Of a stretch of 64,000 nt of DNA, positions 32,818 through 43,098 are shown in pieces. The stretch covers positions 1 through 64,000 of the forward strand of contig CALUIB010000008.1 of assembly GCA_944320595.1 (NCBI GenBank), given 5' to 3'. The stretch is from an uncultured Muribaculaceae bacterium. Its GTDB lineage: Bacteria > Bacteroidota > Bacteroidia > Bacteroidales > Muribaculaceae. Within the stretch, counting starts at the first letter, position 1, and each line of letters starts with the position of its first letter. Under the pieces are notes generated by a model. It had not been told where the DNA came from, did no database searches, and was given only the letters and a program-made list of their open reading frames with translations. Position numbers and translations under genes: made by a program.

Positions 32818-35634
32818 ATGGACAAATTAAAATTCTTGTTTCTAATTGCGGGCATGGCCGTTTGCAACATCATGTTGGCAAACGCCACTGCCACACTCAA
32901 CCACGAGACGTTTCCCATCGACACTGCCATAAGGCACGGTGTGCTGCCCAACGGGTTGACGTATTACATCATGCACAACGAGGAACCCCGCAACCGTGCC
33001 GAGTTCCACATAGCGCAGAAAGTCGGCTCCATTCTCGAAGAAGAGAACCAGCGCGGGCTGGCGCACTTCCTTGAACACATGGCCTTCAACGGGTCGGAAC
33101 ACTTCCCAGGCAAGTCGATGCTCGAATACCTGCAAAACAACGGTATGCGGTTCGGATATGACATAAACGCCTACACAGGATTTGACGAAACCGTTTACCG
33201 CGTGTCGAATGTTCCCACCACGCGCGAGGCTTTGCTCGACTCTACCCTGCTCGTCCTCTACGACTGGGCCTGCGGCATCTCGCTGCTCGACGAGGAAATC
33301 GACAAGGAACGCGGCGTGATACAGGAAGAATGGCGGTCGCGCAGCGATGCCACCTGGCGAATGTATGAGGCCGTGGTTCCCGAGATATTCCGCGGCAGCC
33401 GGTATGCCAACCGTATGCCCATCGGAACGATGGATGTGGTCATGAACTTCAAGTATGACGAATTGCGCGACTACTACCATCGCTGGTACCGCCCCGACCA
33501 GCAGGGCATAATAATAGTGGGCGACTTCGATGCCCGCCGCATGGAGCAGAAAGTAATCAACCTGTTCGGCAAAATCAAGATGCCAAAGGACGCACCCGAA
33601 AGGCAATATTTCCCCGTTCCCGACCACAAAGGCATCGACTATGCCCTCTATGCCGACCCCGAAGCGTCGATGACACTGGCATACCTGTTCTTCCAGCACC
33701 CGGTAGTTCCGCGCGAAAAGAAAAACACCCCTGCTCAATTACGCCGCGACCTGCTCAACATTCTGAGCACCACCATGCTTTACGCCCGTTTCAACGAGAT
33801 TGCCCAAAAACCCGATGCCCCGTTCAATTATGCGGTAGGTCAAGACGGTCCTTTCTTCATCGCCTCCACCAAAGATGCATACACTCTCATAGCAATGGCC
33901 AAGGAAGGGAAAACACTCGAAACATTCCGCGCTCTGCTCACCGAGGCGCAAAGGCTTAATCTGCACGGGTTCACCACGAGCGAACTCGACCGAGCCAAGG
34001 CCGACGTAAAAGCTCAAATCGAAAACACCTACGCTGAACGCAACAACCGCAAAAGCCAAGCCATCGCCGAATCGATAATCAGCACATTCACAAAAGGCGG
34101 ATATATGCCCGGCATAGAAATAGAGACGCAAGTGGCACTGCAAATGCTGCCGACGATAACTGCGCAAGAGGTGTCGGAATTTATCGAGGGCGCAATCTCG
34201 CACGACAACGTGAGCCTCATAATTTCTGGAAAGGAGAACGACAGCATACCCTACCCCACCAAGGAAGAAATAGTCGAGACATTCAATACCATAATGTCGC
34301 AAGATGTTCCGGCCTACGTTGACAAGGTGGTAAACCGTCCTCTCATTTCACAAATCGCCGCACCGGGAAAAATTATTAGCGAGGCACACGATGACGGGCT
34401 GGGCATTACCGTATGGAAACTGTCGAACGGAGCCACGGTGTACCTAAAGCCCACCGACTTCAAGAACGATGAAATCAACATGAGCGCAATAAGCATCGGC
34501 GGCACATGGGCATACGACGGACAAGCCGACACCGAAATAAGGCTTATGGGCGACGTGGTAGCAAACAGCACCCTTGGCGGATTTACACGCACCGAGCTCG
34601 ACAAGCAGTTGGCCGGCAAGTCGGTAAGCGTGTCGTTCGGCTTAGGCTCGGCCACCGAGAGTCTGTCGGGCAGCAGCGTGAAGAAAGACCTTGAAACAAT
34701 GTTCCAGCTCAGCTACCTCATGTTCACCGACGTGGATAAAGACCAGCAAGCATTCGATGCATTGAAAAGCAGGCTGAAGTCGCAAATATCATTGTATGAA
34801 AACAATCCTTCCTACATATTCCGCGATTCGGTATATTCCACCCTTTACAACCATAACCCGTTGTTCAGCAACATCACCGTGGCCAATGTTAACCGCCTCG
34901 ACTATGACAAGTGCTTGTCGCTTTACAGGCAACGAGTGGCCAACGCAGGCGACTTCACTTTCTCCTTCGTGGGGAGCTTCAGCATCGACAGCATTCGCCC
35001 TCTGGTGGAAAAATACATAGCATCACTGCCCGACAACAACACTCGCGAGGCAATGTCATACACCGTTTCATGCACCGACGGCAATATCTCCAACTTCTAT
35101 GAACGGAAAATGCTTTCGCCCAAGACAAGCGTATTTGCCAACTTCTCGGGCGACATGGAATACTCGCTGCGTGGCGACATGATGATGAGTGTGCTGGGCG
35201 ACATAATGACCATACGCTACACCAACTCGCTGCGTGAAGAAGAGGGCGGCACATACGGTGCCGGGGTAAGCGCATACCTGTCGTGGGACAATGGCGAATG
35301 GGCTGTTTCTTACCAATTCTCGACCAACGACAAGCAACGCGACAAATTGATTGAAATAGCCAACCGCGAACTTGCCGACGTAGTAGAAAACGGTGCCGAG
35401 GATGCCGAATTTGCCAAAGTAAAGGAGGCTGCCATAAAGCAATATGAAATAAACCTGCGCAACAATGCTTACTGGATAAGCGTTCTTAACGACAAAGCCA
35501 CCGGGCACGACAGCTACACAGGCTTCAGCGATATGCTTAACGGACTCACTCTCGACGATTTCAACAAGTTCGTCAAGCAATTAGACCTGTCGCAAAACCA
35601 CATAACCGTGGTAATGACCGGCGTGGCAGAATAA
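32818..35634 (+). CDS. Periplasmic M16 (insulinase/pitrilysin-type) zinc protease
   Basis: 938 residues with signal peptide (about 1-22). The inverted zinc motif HFLEH begins at H83 (LAHFLEHMAFNGS), with the downstream Glu about 75 residues later in the IDKERGVIQEEW helix. The C-terminal half repeats the fold without the motif, as usual, and keeps an R/Y-type element (LREEEGGTYGAGV). It degrades peptides inside a closed chamber, in the periplasm here. Last gene of its run, followed by a bidirectional terminator. Confidence 0.92.
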   Translation: MDKLKFLFLIAGMAVCNIMLANATATLNHETFPIDTAIRHGVLPNGLTYYIMHNEEPRNRAEFHIAQKVGSILEEENQRGLAHFLEHMAFNGSEHFPGKSMLEYLQNNGMRFGYDINAYTGFDETVYRVSNVPTTREALLDSTLLVLYDWACGISLLDEEIDKERGVIQEEWRSRSDATWRMYEAVVPEIFRGSRYANRMPIGTMDVVMNFKYDELRDYYHRWYRPDQQGIIIVGDFDARRMEQKVINLFGKIKMPKDAPERQYFPVPDHKGIDYALYADPEASMTLAYLFFQHPVVPREKKNTPAQLRRDLLNILSTTMLYARFNEIAQKPDAPFNYAVGQDGPFFIASTKDAYTLIAMAKEGKTLETFRALLTEAQRLNLHGFTTSELDRAKADVKAQIENTYAERNNRKSQAIAESIISTFTKGGYMPGIEIETQVALQMLPTITAQEVSEFIEGAISHDNVSLIISGKENDSIPYPTKEEIVETFNTIMSQDVPAYVDKVVNRPLISQIAAPGKIISEAHDDGLGITVWKLSNGATVYLKPTDFKNDEINMSAISIGGTWAYDGQADTEIRLMGDVVANSTLGGFTRTELDKQLAGKSVSVSFGLGSATESLSGSSVKKDLETMFQLSYLMFTDVDKDQQAFDALKSRLKSQISLYENNPSYIFRDSVYSTLYNHNPLFSNITVANVNRLDYDKCLSLYRQRVANAGDFTFSFVGSFSIDSIRPLVEKYIASLPDNNTREAMSYTVSCTDGNISNFYERKMLSPKTSVFANFSGDMEYSLRGDMMMSVLGDIMTIRYTNSLREEEGGTYGAGVSAYLSWDNGEWAVSYQFSTNDKQRDKLIEIANRELADVVENGAEDAEFAKVKEAAIKQYEINLRNNAYWISVLNDKATGHDSYTGFSDMLNGLTLDDFNKFVKQLDLSQNHITVVMTGVAE

Positions 35635-35660
35635 CAGCCACCTCACAAACGCACAAAAAT

Positions 35661-35692
35661 ACGAGGGCGCATCGTGAATGATGCGCCCTCGT
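35661..35692. terminator. Bidirectional terminator
   Basis: 13-bp stem ACGAGGGCGCATC / GATGCGCCCTCGT with a 6-base loop, A-rich left and T-rich right flank, between convergent M16 and menA genes. Confidence 0.88.
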
Positions 35693-35705
35693 TATTTGTT
35701 TGCCA

Positions 35706-36587
35706 TCATGCCACGATGAAACACAACATCATCAATACCGAGAACAGCAACATATTCACCGCCGTCATTCCAAGCAACGGGTTCAATGCAGCCCCAGTGC
35801 GAGTAACCAGCTTATGCCATACCGACGTGTGTACGACCAGGTATATCGCAGGCACCACCCACGTCGCATAATGCAACCCGGCAAAAACGTGGCAAAGCAA
35901 TGCCATGGCCACATAACCGTCAATCGAGTATATTGCCGATGCAGCTTTCCTGCCCAATATCACCACCGACGTGTTCTTGCCAGCCTCCTTGTCGTCGTCC
36001 ATATCCCTGTAATTATTGACTATCAACACGTTCACTCCCATCAAGCCTATTGCGACCGATGCAAGCAGCACATCGGCCTGGTACAAGATGCCGCTCTGCA
36101 CATAATATGTAAGGTTCACAGGAATTATACCGAAGAATAGCAACACAGCCACGTCGCCAAGTCCATGGTACGACAACGGATATGGCCCTGTGCTATAAGC
36201 CAATGCAAAAACGGCAATGAACACGCCCACGGCCACAAGCCACCAACCGCCGTATGGAATCAGGCAGCACCCCACTACGCAAGCCAGCGCAAGGGTGGCA
36301 TACGTCACCCATTTAAGCGTTACCGGCTTTATATCTCCTTCTGTCACGCCGCGGCGAGGCCCCACACGCCCTTTCTTGTCAGTACCGCGCTTGAAATCGT
36401 AATACTCGTTGGCAAAATTTGAAACTATCTGGGCCATCACGGCAAACAGGAAACAAAGCACCGCCGGCACCCACGAGAACACTCCGTGCCACACTGCAAG
36501 CCCACAAGCCATCACCACGCCGGCCACCGACACCGGCAATGTGCGCAACCGCGCACACTCAATCCATATCTTCAATTTCTTTCCCAT
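35706..36587 (-). CDS. menA: 1,4-dihydroxy-2-naphthoate polyprenyltransferase
   Basis: 293 residues with eight to nine membrane helices. Both Asp-rich motifs of the UbiA superfamily are present: NEYYDFKRGTDKKGR (about 60-75) and NNYRDMDDDKEAGKNT (about 190-205). The family-typical start KIWIECARLRTLPVSVAGV supports MenA over UbiA. It attaches the polyprenyl tail to DHNA in menaquinone synthesis, in the inner membrane. It lies downstream of the nnr gene on the same strand, across a gap with a palindromic repeat. Confidence 0.93.
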   Translation of the reverse strand: MGKKLKIWIECARLRTLPVSVAGVVMACGLAVWHGVFSWVPAVLCFLFAVMAQIVSNFANEYYDFKRGTDKKGRVGPRRGVTEGDIKPVTLKWVTYATLALACVVGCCLIPYGGWWLVAVGVFIAVFALAYSTGPYPLSYHGLGDVAVLLFFGIIPVNLTYYVQSGILYQADVLLASVAIGLMGVNVLIVNNYRDMDDDKEAGKNTSVVILGRKAASAIYSIDGYVAMALLCHVFAGLHYATWVVPAIYLVVHTSVWHKLVTRTGAALNPLLGMTAVNMLLFSVLMMLCFIVA

Positions 36588-36652
36588 TTTCTTAAAAACT
36601 TTTCTTAACTACCATCAACCATTCAGCACAAAAATAAATGCATATTACTCCT

Positions 36653-36680
36653 GTAGAGACGCGATTAATCGCGTCTCTAC
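36653..36680. repeat. 28-bp palindromic intergenic repeat
   Basis: Perfect palindrome built on GTAGAGACGCGATT and its complement, in the menA-nnr gap. A half copy (TCGTCTCTACAATT region, about 36730-36743) follows about 50 bases later. Such GTAGAGACGCG palindromes occur as dispersed intergenic repeats in several bacterial groups. The rest of the gap 36588-36808 shows no gene. Confidence 0.7.
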
Positions 36681-36808
36681 AACCACCAAATTATATAAAG
36701 TCGTTGCCGTCACCGAAACGATTTACACATCGTCTCTACAATTCCAATGTCGGAATTATGATACACCCTCCAACAATTGTCATAATCTCTCACTGGATTA
36801 TATGGCGG

Positions 36809-38326
36809 CTACTTCATGATTTCCTTGATGGCACGGCCTATGTTGTCAACTATGTCGCTGGCTATCATGCCGTATGAGCCATGCACTTTCTCGGCAAGGT
36901 CTCCTGCCACGCCATGAATATAAACGCCCATTATCGCGCTAAACTGCGGGCTGTAGCCCTGTGCAAGCAGCCCCGATATTATGCCCGTCAGTACGTCGCC
37001 ACTGCCTGCGGTGGCCATGCCGGCATTGCCGGTGGTGTTGATGTATATCTTGCCCGTGGTGTCAACCACCATTGTATAGTGAGCCTTCAGCACTATTATC
37101 AATTTGTAGGTCTTTGCCACTTCTACGGCCTTCTTCAAGCGTTCCTCCTCGGTATCGAACTTGCCGAATATGCGCTCAAACTCGGCCGCATGGGGCGTGA
37201 GTATCGACTTTTGCGGTATGCTCTCGAATAGCATGGGCCTTGCGGCTATGCAGTTGAGTGCATCGGCATCGAGCACACACGGCAGGTTGCGGGTCTTCAG
37301 GAAACGGTCTATGGCATCGACAGTCATGTCGTTGGTACCCATTCCCGGGCCCAACGCCACAGTGTTGTAACGGCGCGTCATGGATATGTCGGTGGTCACA
37401 ATGTCGTTCTTGTCGGCATCAAACAGAGCCTCTGGCACACTCATCTGCAACACCTCCATTCCACACCGCGGGCTGTGAACCGACACCATTCCGGCACCGG
37501 CCCTCATGGCCGCACGAGCCGACAACACTGCCGCGCCAAGCATCCCGTAACGCCCGGCCACAAGCAGCAGGCTGCCGAAGTCATACTTGTTGCAATGGTC
37601 GGGGCGGCGGCGCAGCAGGTTTTTCACCTCATAGTCCTCCACAAGGTAATAATTGGTCGATGCCTTGGCTATGGCATCACGGTTAAGGTCGATGTCGAGC
37701 ACCTTGCACTCGCCTATGTAGGCAGCATTCTCGGCAAAGAAAAAAGAGAGCCTCTTGAACTGGAACGCAAGCGTGAGGCTGGCTCGGATAATATTGCGGC
37801 GGTCGGTACCTGTGTTCCATTCGCCAAACAGGCCCGAAGGCACATCTATTGCCACCGTGTAGGCCTGCGACTCGTTGATATACTGCACAAGCGACGTGAA
37901 CCCCCCCTTCAGCGGCTCGCGCAGCCCGCTGCCAAACAGGCCGTCGATAACCACGTCTTCGCGGCCGAGTGCGGGTGGTTCAAAGCCGTTCACCACCTCG
38001 GTGAAATCCACTTCGCCCATCTCCACCAAGCGGTCGCGGTTGCGCGAGCAGCCTTTCGAGAGCTTAATCGACGGAATGTTGAACAGGAACACCTCGATGC
38101 GCCCGTACCCCTGCTCCTTGAGCAAACGGGCTATGGCAAGCGCATCGGCACCGTTGTTCCCAGGGCCTGCAAACACCACGAACCGCTTGCCCGGCCTCCA
38201 CCGCGACATGATTTCAAATGCCGCAGCCGATGCCGCCCTTTCTATTAAGTCCAATTCCCCGATGCCGTCGGTGCGAATTGTCTGTTCCTCTATCCTACGG
38301 ATTTCACTTGTGGTAAATATCTTCAT
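36809..38326 (-). CDS. nnr: Bifunctional NAD(P)H-hydrate epimerase / ADP-dependent dehydratase
   Basis: 505 residues from MKIFTTSEI; the in-frame extension to 38380 contains a TATATTTG box and is rejected. The N-terminal YjeF epimerase domain (about 1-215) has VFAGPGNNGADALAIARLL; the C-terminal kinase-like dehydratase domain (about 225-505) has ALGPGMGTND, LTPHAAEFERIFG and the catalytic NTAGSGDVLTGIISGLLAQG. Together they repair NADHX and NADPHX. Fusion of the two activities is usual in bacteria. Confidence 0.94.
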   Translation of the reverse strand: MKIFTTSEIRRIEEQTIRTDGIGELDLIERAASAAAFEIMSRWRPGKRFVVFAGPGNNGADALAIARLLKEQGYGRIEVFLFNIPSIKLSKGCSRNRDRLVEMGEVDFTEVVNGFEPPALGREDVVIDGLFGSGLREPLKGGFTSLVQYINESQAYTVAIDVPSGLFGEWNTGTDRRNIIRASLTLAFQFKRLSFFFAENAAYIGECKVLDIDLNRDAIAKASTNYYLVEDYEVKNLLRRRPDHCNKYDFGSLLLVAGRYGMLGAAVLSARAAMRAGAGMVSVHSPRCGMEVLQMSVPEALFDADKNDIVTTDISMTRRYNTVALGPGMGTNDMTVDAIDRFLKTRNLPCVLDADALNCIAARPMLFESIPQKSILTPHAAEFERIFGKFDTEEERLKKAVEVAKTYKLIIVLKAHYTMVVDTTGKIYINTTGNAGMATAGSGDVLTGIISGLLAQGYSPQFSAIMGVYIHGVAGDLAEKVHGSYGMIASDIVDNIGRAIKEIMK

Positions 38327-38484
38327 ATTATCCTCCCTTTCAGTTGTTTTTGCCCAAATATATGCAACGCTGCCACCCATTATGGCAACCGACCGTGTTC
38401 ATCGGCATCTCACCTGCATAAAATATTTACAAAAATAACAAGAAAACAGCAATTTGCCCTCCATTACCGTTCAAAAAAAGCAGA

Positions 38485-38522
38485 AAAAGCGGTGCGCACC
38501 CTGATGATGCCGCACCGCTTTT
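38485..38522. terminator. Terminator of the RND operon
   Basis: 12-bp stem AAAAGCGGTGCG / CGCACCGCTTTT with a 14-base loop. On the minus strand it is followed by a T-run, just after the outer-membrane factor gene. Confidence 0.85.
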
Positions 38523-38546
38523 CTCTTATCAATATCGTGCGCTTAG

Positions 38547-39929
38547 TCACTCTGCGTCTTTCCAACCGCCGCCAAGAGCCTTGTACAAGTTGACCACGGC
38601 AAGCTGCTTGTCGCGGACGGCATTGCTAAGGCTGATTTGCGCCGATAAGTATGTACGCTGCGCATCAAGCAGGTCGAGGTAGCCAATCACGCCGTTCATA
38701 TACTGCAATTGTGCAAGGTCGAGCGTGCTGCGCGACGAGCGTTCAAGGCGGTACTGCGACTCGTAAATCTCCTTCGTCTTGTTAAAGCGCACAATGGCAT
38801 TGTATGCGTCCATGAAGGCATTAAGCACGGCTTTCTCGTAGGCATACACAGCCCGTTCGTAAGCCGCCTGCGCCGCCTTGTGGCGAGCCTTGTTCTTAAT
38901 CAAGCCTATCACCGGCTGCAGCAGCGTTCCGCTGACAAGGTAGTGTGGCGACTTCAAAATGTCGCATAGCAGGTCGCTCTCGGCGCCAAGGTCTGTCGTG
39001 AGACTTATTTGCGGGAACATACTCGTATATGCAATGCCAACTTTGGCATTTGCCGCAATTAACTCCTGCTCGGCCTGCCGCACATCGGGTCGCCGTTCAA
39101 GCAAGGCCGAAGGCAATCCCACGGGAAGGCTCACCGGTATCATGACATCTTCGGGCAATTCCACGCGGTCAATCCGAGAAGGATATTCGCCGGCAAGAAA
39201 GGCAATTTCATTCTCCTTCAACGACACCTGCTGCTCCAAGTCGGGGATAAGGGCTTCGGCACTCGCAAGCTCCACTTGCGCCTGGCTGAAAGTCATTTCC
39301 GAGGTCAATCCGCCTTCATACCTTATGCGGGCGAGTTCCAACCCTTCACGTCGCGCATCTACCGTCTGCCTCACAATTTTCAGCTCGTTGTCAAGAGCCA
39401 CAAGCTCGAAGTAAGCCTCGGCCACGCTTGCCACAAGGCTCATTTGCAAGGCATGCTGGTTCTCGACCGATGCCATGAAATCGGCCATGCTGCGATCCTT
39501 GGCCCACCGCAACTTGCCCCACAGGTCCAACTCCCACGTAATGCGAGCCTCCATGTTGTACTGGTCATCGTTATCGAGCTTGCCGTCATAATTCTCCTTC
39601 TCCCTCTCGCCGTAACCGCGGAAAGTTACATCGGGGAACAAATTAGCGACATCAATGCGTTTCATTGCCGCAAGCTCCTTAACACGGGCGGCAGCCATAA
39701 GCATATCCTTGTTATTCTCAAGCGTCTTGCGAATCAAATTCTGCAACAACGTATCGGCATATATTTCATTCCACGGCAAGTCGGCTATCGAAATCGAATC
39801 GGCCACGGCAGTGCTGTCGAGCTGCGAAGGCAGTTCCACATCGGGACGCGTGTAACGCTTGCCAATCTTGCAACTTGCCACAAGCACAGCCAACACGGCA
39901 AATATTATAAATAATCTACTGAACTTCAT
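38547..39929 (-). CDS. RND efflux outer-membrane lipoprotein (OprM/NodT type)
   Basis: 460 residues. Lipobox LVASC with Cys 20, then two repeated TolC-type helical halves; the family motif PxLxxQVSLKENEIAFLAGEYP and the second-half GTLLQPVIGLIKNKA...A strand-helix pattern are visible. It forms the trimeric outer-membrane duct of the pump. It overlaps the transporter gene by 14 bases and is last in the operon. Confidence 0.93.
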   Translation of the reverse strand: MKFSRLFIIFAVLAVLVASCKIGKRYTRPDVELPSQLDSTAVADSISIADLPWNEIYADTLLQNLIRKTLENNKDMLMAAARVKELAAMKRIDVANLFPDVTFRGYGEREKENYDGKLDNDDQYNMEARITWELDLWGKLRWAKDRSMADFMASVENQHALQMSLVASVAEAYFELVALDNELKIVRQTVDARREGLELARIRYEGGLTSEMTFSQAQVELASAEALIPDLEQQVSLKENEIAFLAGEYPSRIDRVELPEDVMIPVSLPVGLPSALLERRPDVRQAEQELIAANAKVGIAYTSMFPQISLTTDLGAESDLLCDILKSPHYLVSGTLLQPVIGLIKNKARHKAAQAAYERAVYAYEKAVLNAFMDAYNAIVRFNKTKEIYESQYRLERSSRSTLDLAQLQYMNGVIGYLDLLDAQRTYLSAQISLSNAVRDKQLAVVNLYKALGGGWKDAE

Positions 39930-42900
39930 CTTCTATAGTCTTATGTTTTTTTCCGATGTGTATCTTGTTCTTTGTCGTCTGCTTAATCTTGCCCGTGGTC
40001 TTGTATATCATCACAAAGAAGAACGGAACAAGCACTATGCCAAGCGTGACGGCGAATATCATCCCGAAGAACACGCCCGAGCCTATCGCCTGGCGGCTTC
40101 CGGCACCCGGCCCCGAGGCTATCACCAACGGCAGAATACCCAAAATGAATGCCAACGATGTCATGAGAATAGGCCTGAAACGCAAGTGCGACGCATGCAG
40201 TGCGGCATCCTGGACACCCCTACCGGCAGCCACCTCATCCTTGGCAAATTCCACAATTAAAATGGCATTCTTGGCAGCCATACCCATAAGCATCACAAGA
40301 CCAATCTGGAAATAAGTATTGTTTTCAAGCCCGAGCGCCAATATGCCCAAGTATGCGCCAAGTGCAGCCACGGGCAACGACAATAGCACGGCTATAGGTA
40401 TGGTCCAGCTCTCGTAAAGCGCGGCAAGAAAGAGGAACACAAACATGAACACCAGCGCAAGCACCAATCCCGTCTGGCCTCCGGCTTTCTGCTCCTGATA
40501 CGACAAGCCACTCCATTCCACGCCAATGTTGTCGGGCAGGTGTTCACGTGCCAAGCGTTCAATGGTCTCCATTGCCTGCCCCGAGCTGTAGCCGCGGGCG
40601 GCCTCGCCACGTATGACGGCGGTAGTGAACATATTGAACCGCTTTATGCTACCAGGCCCCGTGGTATATTCTGTGTTGCCGAGCGCGGTAAGCGGTATCA
40701 TGTCGCCATTCTTTCCACGCACGAAAAACAAGTTGATATTGTCGCGATGCTCGCGGTATTGCGACTCGGCCTGCAAGTACACGCGATACACGCGGTTATA
40801 CATATTGAAGTCGTTCACATACACGGCACCCGTGTAAGCCTTCATGGTGGCAAACACATCGGCCATAGGCACACCTGCCATCTTCACACGGTCGCGGTCA
40901 ACATCGAAATACAATTGCGGTATTTCGCCCTGCAACGACGAAGACAGCCCGGTTAGGCCCTTGTCTTGACTGGCATAATACATCAGCGTGTCGGCTGCGG
41001 CCACAAGGTTGTCGTAGGTGGCATCCCCACGGGCTTCAAGCTGCAACTCAAATCCGCCCGACGTGCCAAGACCGGGAATTACCGGCGGCGTTGACAAGTA
41101 AACCTTGCATTCGGGATACTTTTCAAATTCGTTGCGCACATCTTCCATCACCTTGTCGATGGGCTGCTCTCCACGTTCAGCCCAGTTCTTCAATATCACG
41201 GTGAGCTGGCTGCGAGCCTGATTGGTACCCACACGAGGGCTGGTACCCGTAACATTCTGCACATATTCCACGGCATCGAGCGTCATCAGGTAGTCGATTG
41301 CCCTGTCGGTCACTATGCGTGTACGCTCAAGCGTAGCTCCCTCGGGAAGTTCAAGCTCGACAGTGAAATATCCCTGGTCTTCCGACGGGAGGAAACTCGT
41401 GGGTATCAATTTATACAGCACAAATATAAGCACAATCACCATGCCGAAGGCGGCCATTATGCGGCGCGGGTTCCTCAGTGCCACTTTTATCAAGCTTACA
41501 TACTTGTGGTTGCCCGTGTCAATCCAGTGGTTTATAAGCCTGAAGAAACGATTTTTCTTTTTGGTGTGGTCAACCGGCTTGAGGATAAGCGAGCACATCA
41601 CTGGCGTAAGCGTCAACGCCACTACTGCCGACAACAGCACCGACACAGCAATTGTGATACTGAACTGGCGGTAAAGCTGCCCCGTTATGCCCGACAAGAA
41701 ACTTACCGGCACAAATACCGCCGCAAGCACAAGCGAGGTTGCAATCAAGGCGCCCGTAAGCCCCTCCATGGCCTTTTTTGTAGCCTCGTATGGGCTTAGG
41801 TGTTCCTCCTCCATTATGCGTTCCACGTTCTCCACCACCACTATGGCATCGTCCACCACTATACCGATGGCAAGCACCAAGCCAAGCAGCGTGAGGATAT
41901 TGAGCGAGAAACCCATTATAAGCATGAAACCAAATGTCCCTATCAACGATATGGGCACAGCCACAATAGGAATTATCGTTGCCCGCCAGCTTTGCAGCGA
42001 CAGGAACACCACTATCATCACCAAGAAAAGAGCCTCGAACAGGGTCTTATACACCTCGTGTATCGACTCGGATATATACTCGGTCATGTCGAATGTGACC
42101 TCATACGAAAGCCCCTCGGGGAAGGTGCGGCTTATCTCCTGCATCTCTTGCTTTACCAGGTCGGCCACTTCCACGGCATTCGCCCCGGGTAGCAAGTAAA
42201 TGCCCAGCACGGCTGCATTGCCGCCGTTTATACCGCTTTCGGTATTGTAAGACTGCGCCTCAAGCGACACACGCGCCACGTCGCGCATCCTAATCAGCGA
42301 CCCGTCGGCATTGGCCCGCAACACTATCTCCTCGAATTGCGACACATTCGACAAGCGACCCTGTGCCGTGATGGGGATTGTAATATCGACCCCATCGACT
42401 GGCTGCTGGCCAAGCACACCTGCTGCCGACTCACGGTTCTGGTCTTTAAGAGCGTTTTGAACATCCTTAACCGTCAGCCCGAAGTTTGCCAACTTGGCAG
42501 GGTCGGCCCATATCTGCATGGCATAATACCGGCTGCCGATGTTCGACACACGCCCCACGCCGGGAATACGCCGCAGCAGGTCGAGGATGTTGAGCGTGGC
42601 AAAGTTGCTCAAGTATATCTCGTCGAATTTAGGGTCATCCGATGTTATGCATATAGTCATAAGCTGGTTCGATGCCTGCTTTTCTATCTCTATGCCGTTT
42701 TGCACCACCTCGGCAGGCAGGCGCGACTCGGCAAGTTTCACACGGTTCTGTATCTCGACGGCAGCAAGGTCGGCATCGGCACTGATGTCGAAAGTGACAT
42801 TCGCCGTAAAACCGCCTGAATTGGAACTGTTCGACTCCATGTAGAGCATACCGGGCGTGCCGTTAAGCTCCTGTTCGATAGGGGTAGCCACCGCCTGCGA

Positions 42901-43074
42901 CACGGTGAGCGCACTCGCGCCCGGGTAAGAAGCCGAAATCCTGACCACCGGCGGAGTGATTTGCGGATATTGGTCGATAGGCAACATAAGCAAGCCTATG
43001 ATGCCTATGATTACTATCAATATCGATATGACAGCCGAAAACACCGGCCTGTCGATGAAAAAATTGACTTTCAT
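39916..43074 (-). CDS. RND multidrug efflux transporter (AcrB/HAE1 type)
   Basis: 1052 residues, full length, 12 membrane helices and two large periplasmic loops. The proton-relay pair in TM4 is intact (GIVVDDAIVVVENVERIM), as are the N-terminal FFIDRPVFSAVISI and the TM10-12 Lys/Thr region (GMAAKNAILIVEFA). It would export hydrophobic or amphiphilic compounds by proton exchange. Co-transcribed with the adaptor upstream (24-base gap) and the duct downstream. Confidence 0.96.
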   Translation of the reverse strand: MKVNFFIDRPVFSAVISILIVIIGIIGLLMLPIDQYPQITPPVVRISASYPGASALTVSQAVATPIEQELNGTPGMLYMESNSSNSGGFTANVTFDISADADLAAVEIQNRVKLAESRLPAEVVQNGIEIEKQASNQLMTICITSDDPKFDEIYLSNFATLNILDLLRRIPGVGRVSNIGSRYYAMQIWADPAKLANFGLTVKDVQNALKDQNRESAAGVLGQQPVDGVDITIPITAQGRLSNVSQFEEIVLRANADGSLIRMRDVARVSLEAQSYNTESGINGGNAAVLGIYLLPGANAVEVADLVKQEMQEISRTFPEGLSYEVTFDMTEYISESIHEVYKTLFEALFLVMIVVFLSLQSWRATIIPIVAVPISLIGTFGFMLIMGFSLNILTLLGLVLAIGIVVDDAIVVVENVERIMEEEHLSPYEATKKAMEGLTGALIATSLVLAAVFVPVSFLSGITGQLYRQFSITIAVSVLLSAVVALTLTPVMCSLILKPVDHTKKKNRFFRLINHWIDTGNHKYVSLIKVALRNPRRIMAAFGMVIVLIFVLYKLIPTSFLPSEDQGYFTVELELPEGATLERTRIVTDRAIDYLMTLDAVEYVQNVTGTSPRVGTNQARSQLTVILKNWAERGEQPIDKVMEDVRNEFEKYPECKVYLSTPPVIPGLGTSGGFELQLEARGDATYDNLVAAADTLMYYASQDKGLTGLSSSLQGEIPQLYFDVDRDRVKMAGVPMADVFATMKAYTGAVYVNDFNMYNRVYRVYLQAESQYREHRDNINLFFVRGKNGDMIPLTALGNTEYTTGPGSIKRFNMFTTAVIRGEAARGYSSGQAMETIERLAREHLPDNIGVEWSGLSYQEQKAGGQTGLVLALVFMFVFLFLAALYESWTIPIAVLLSLPVAALGAYLGILALGLENNTYFQIGLVMLMGMAAKNAILIVEFAKDEVAAGRGVQDAALHASHLRFRPILMTSLAFILGILPLVIASGPGAGSRQAIGSGVFFGMIFAVTLGIVLVPFFFVMIYKTTGKIKQTTKNKIHIGKKHKTIEDEVQ

Positions 43075-43098
43075 TCTTCGCGATGTTTAGGCATTGGT

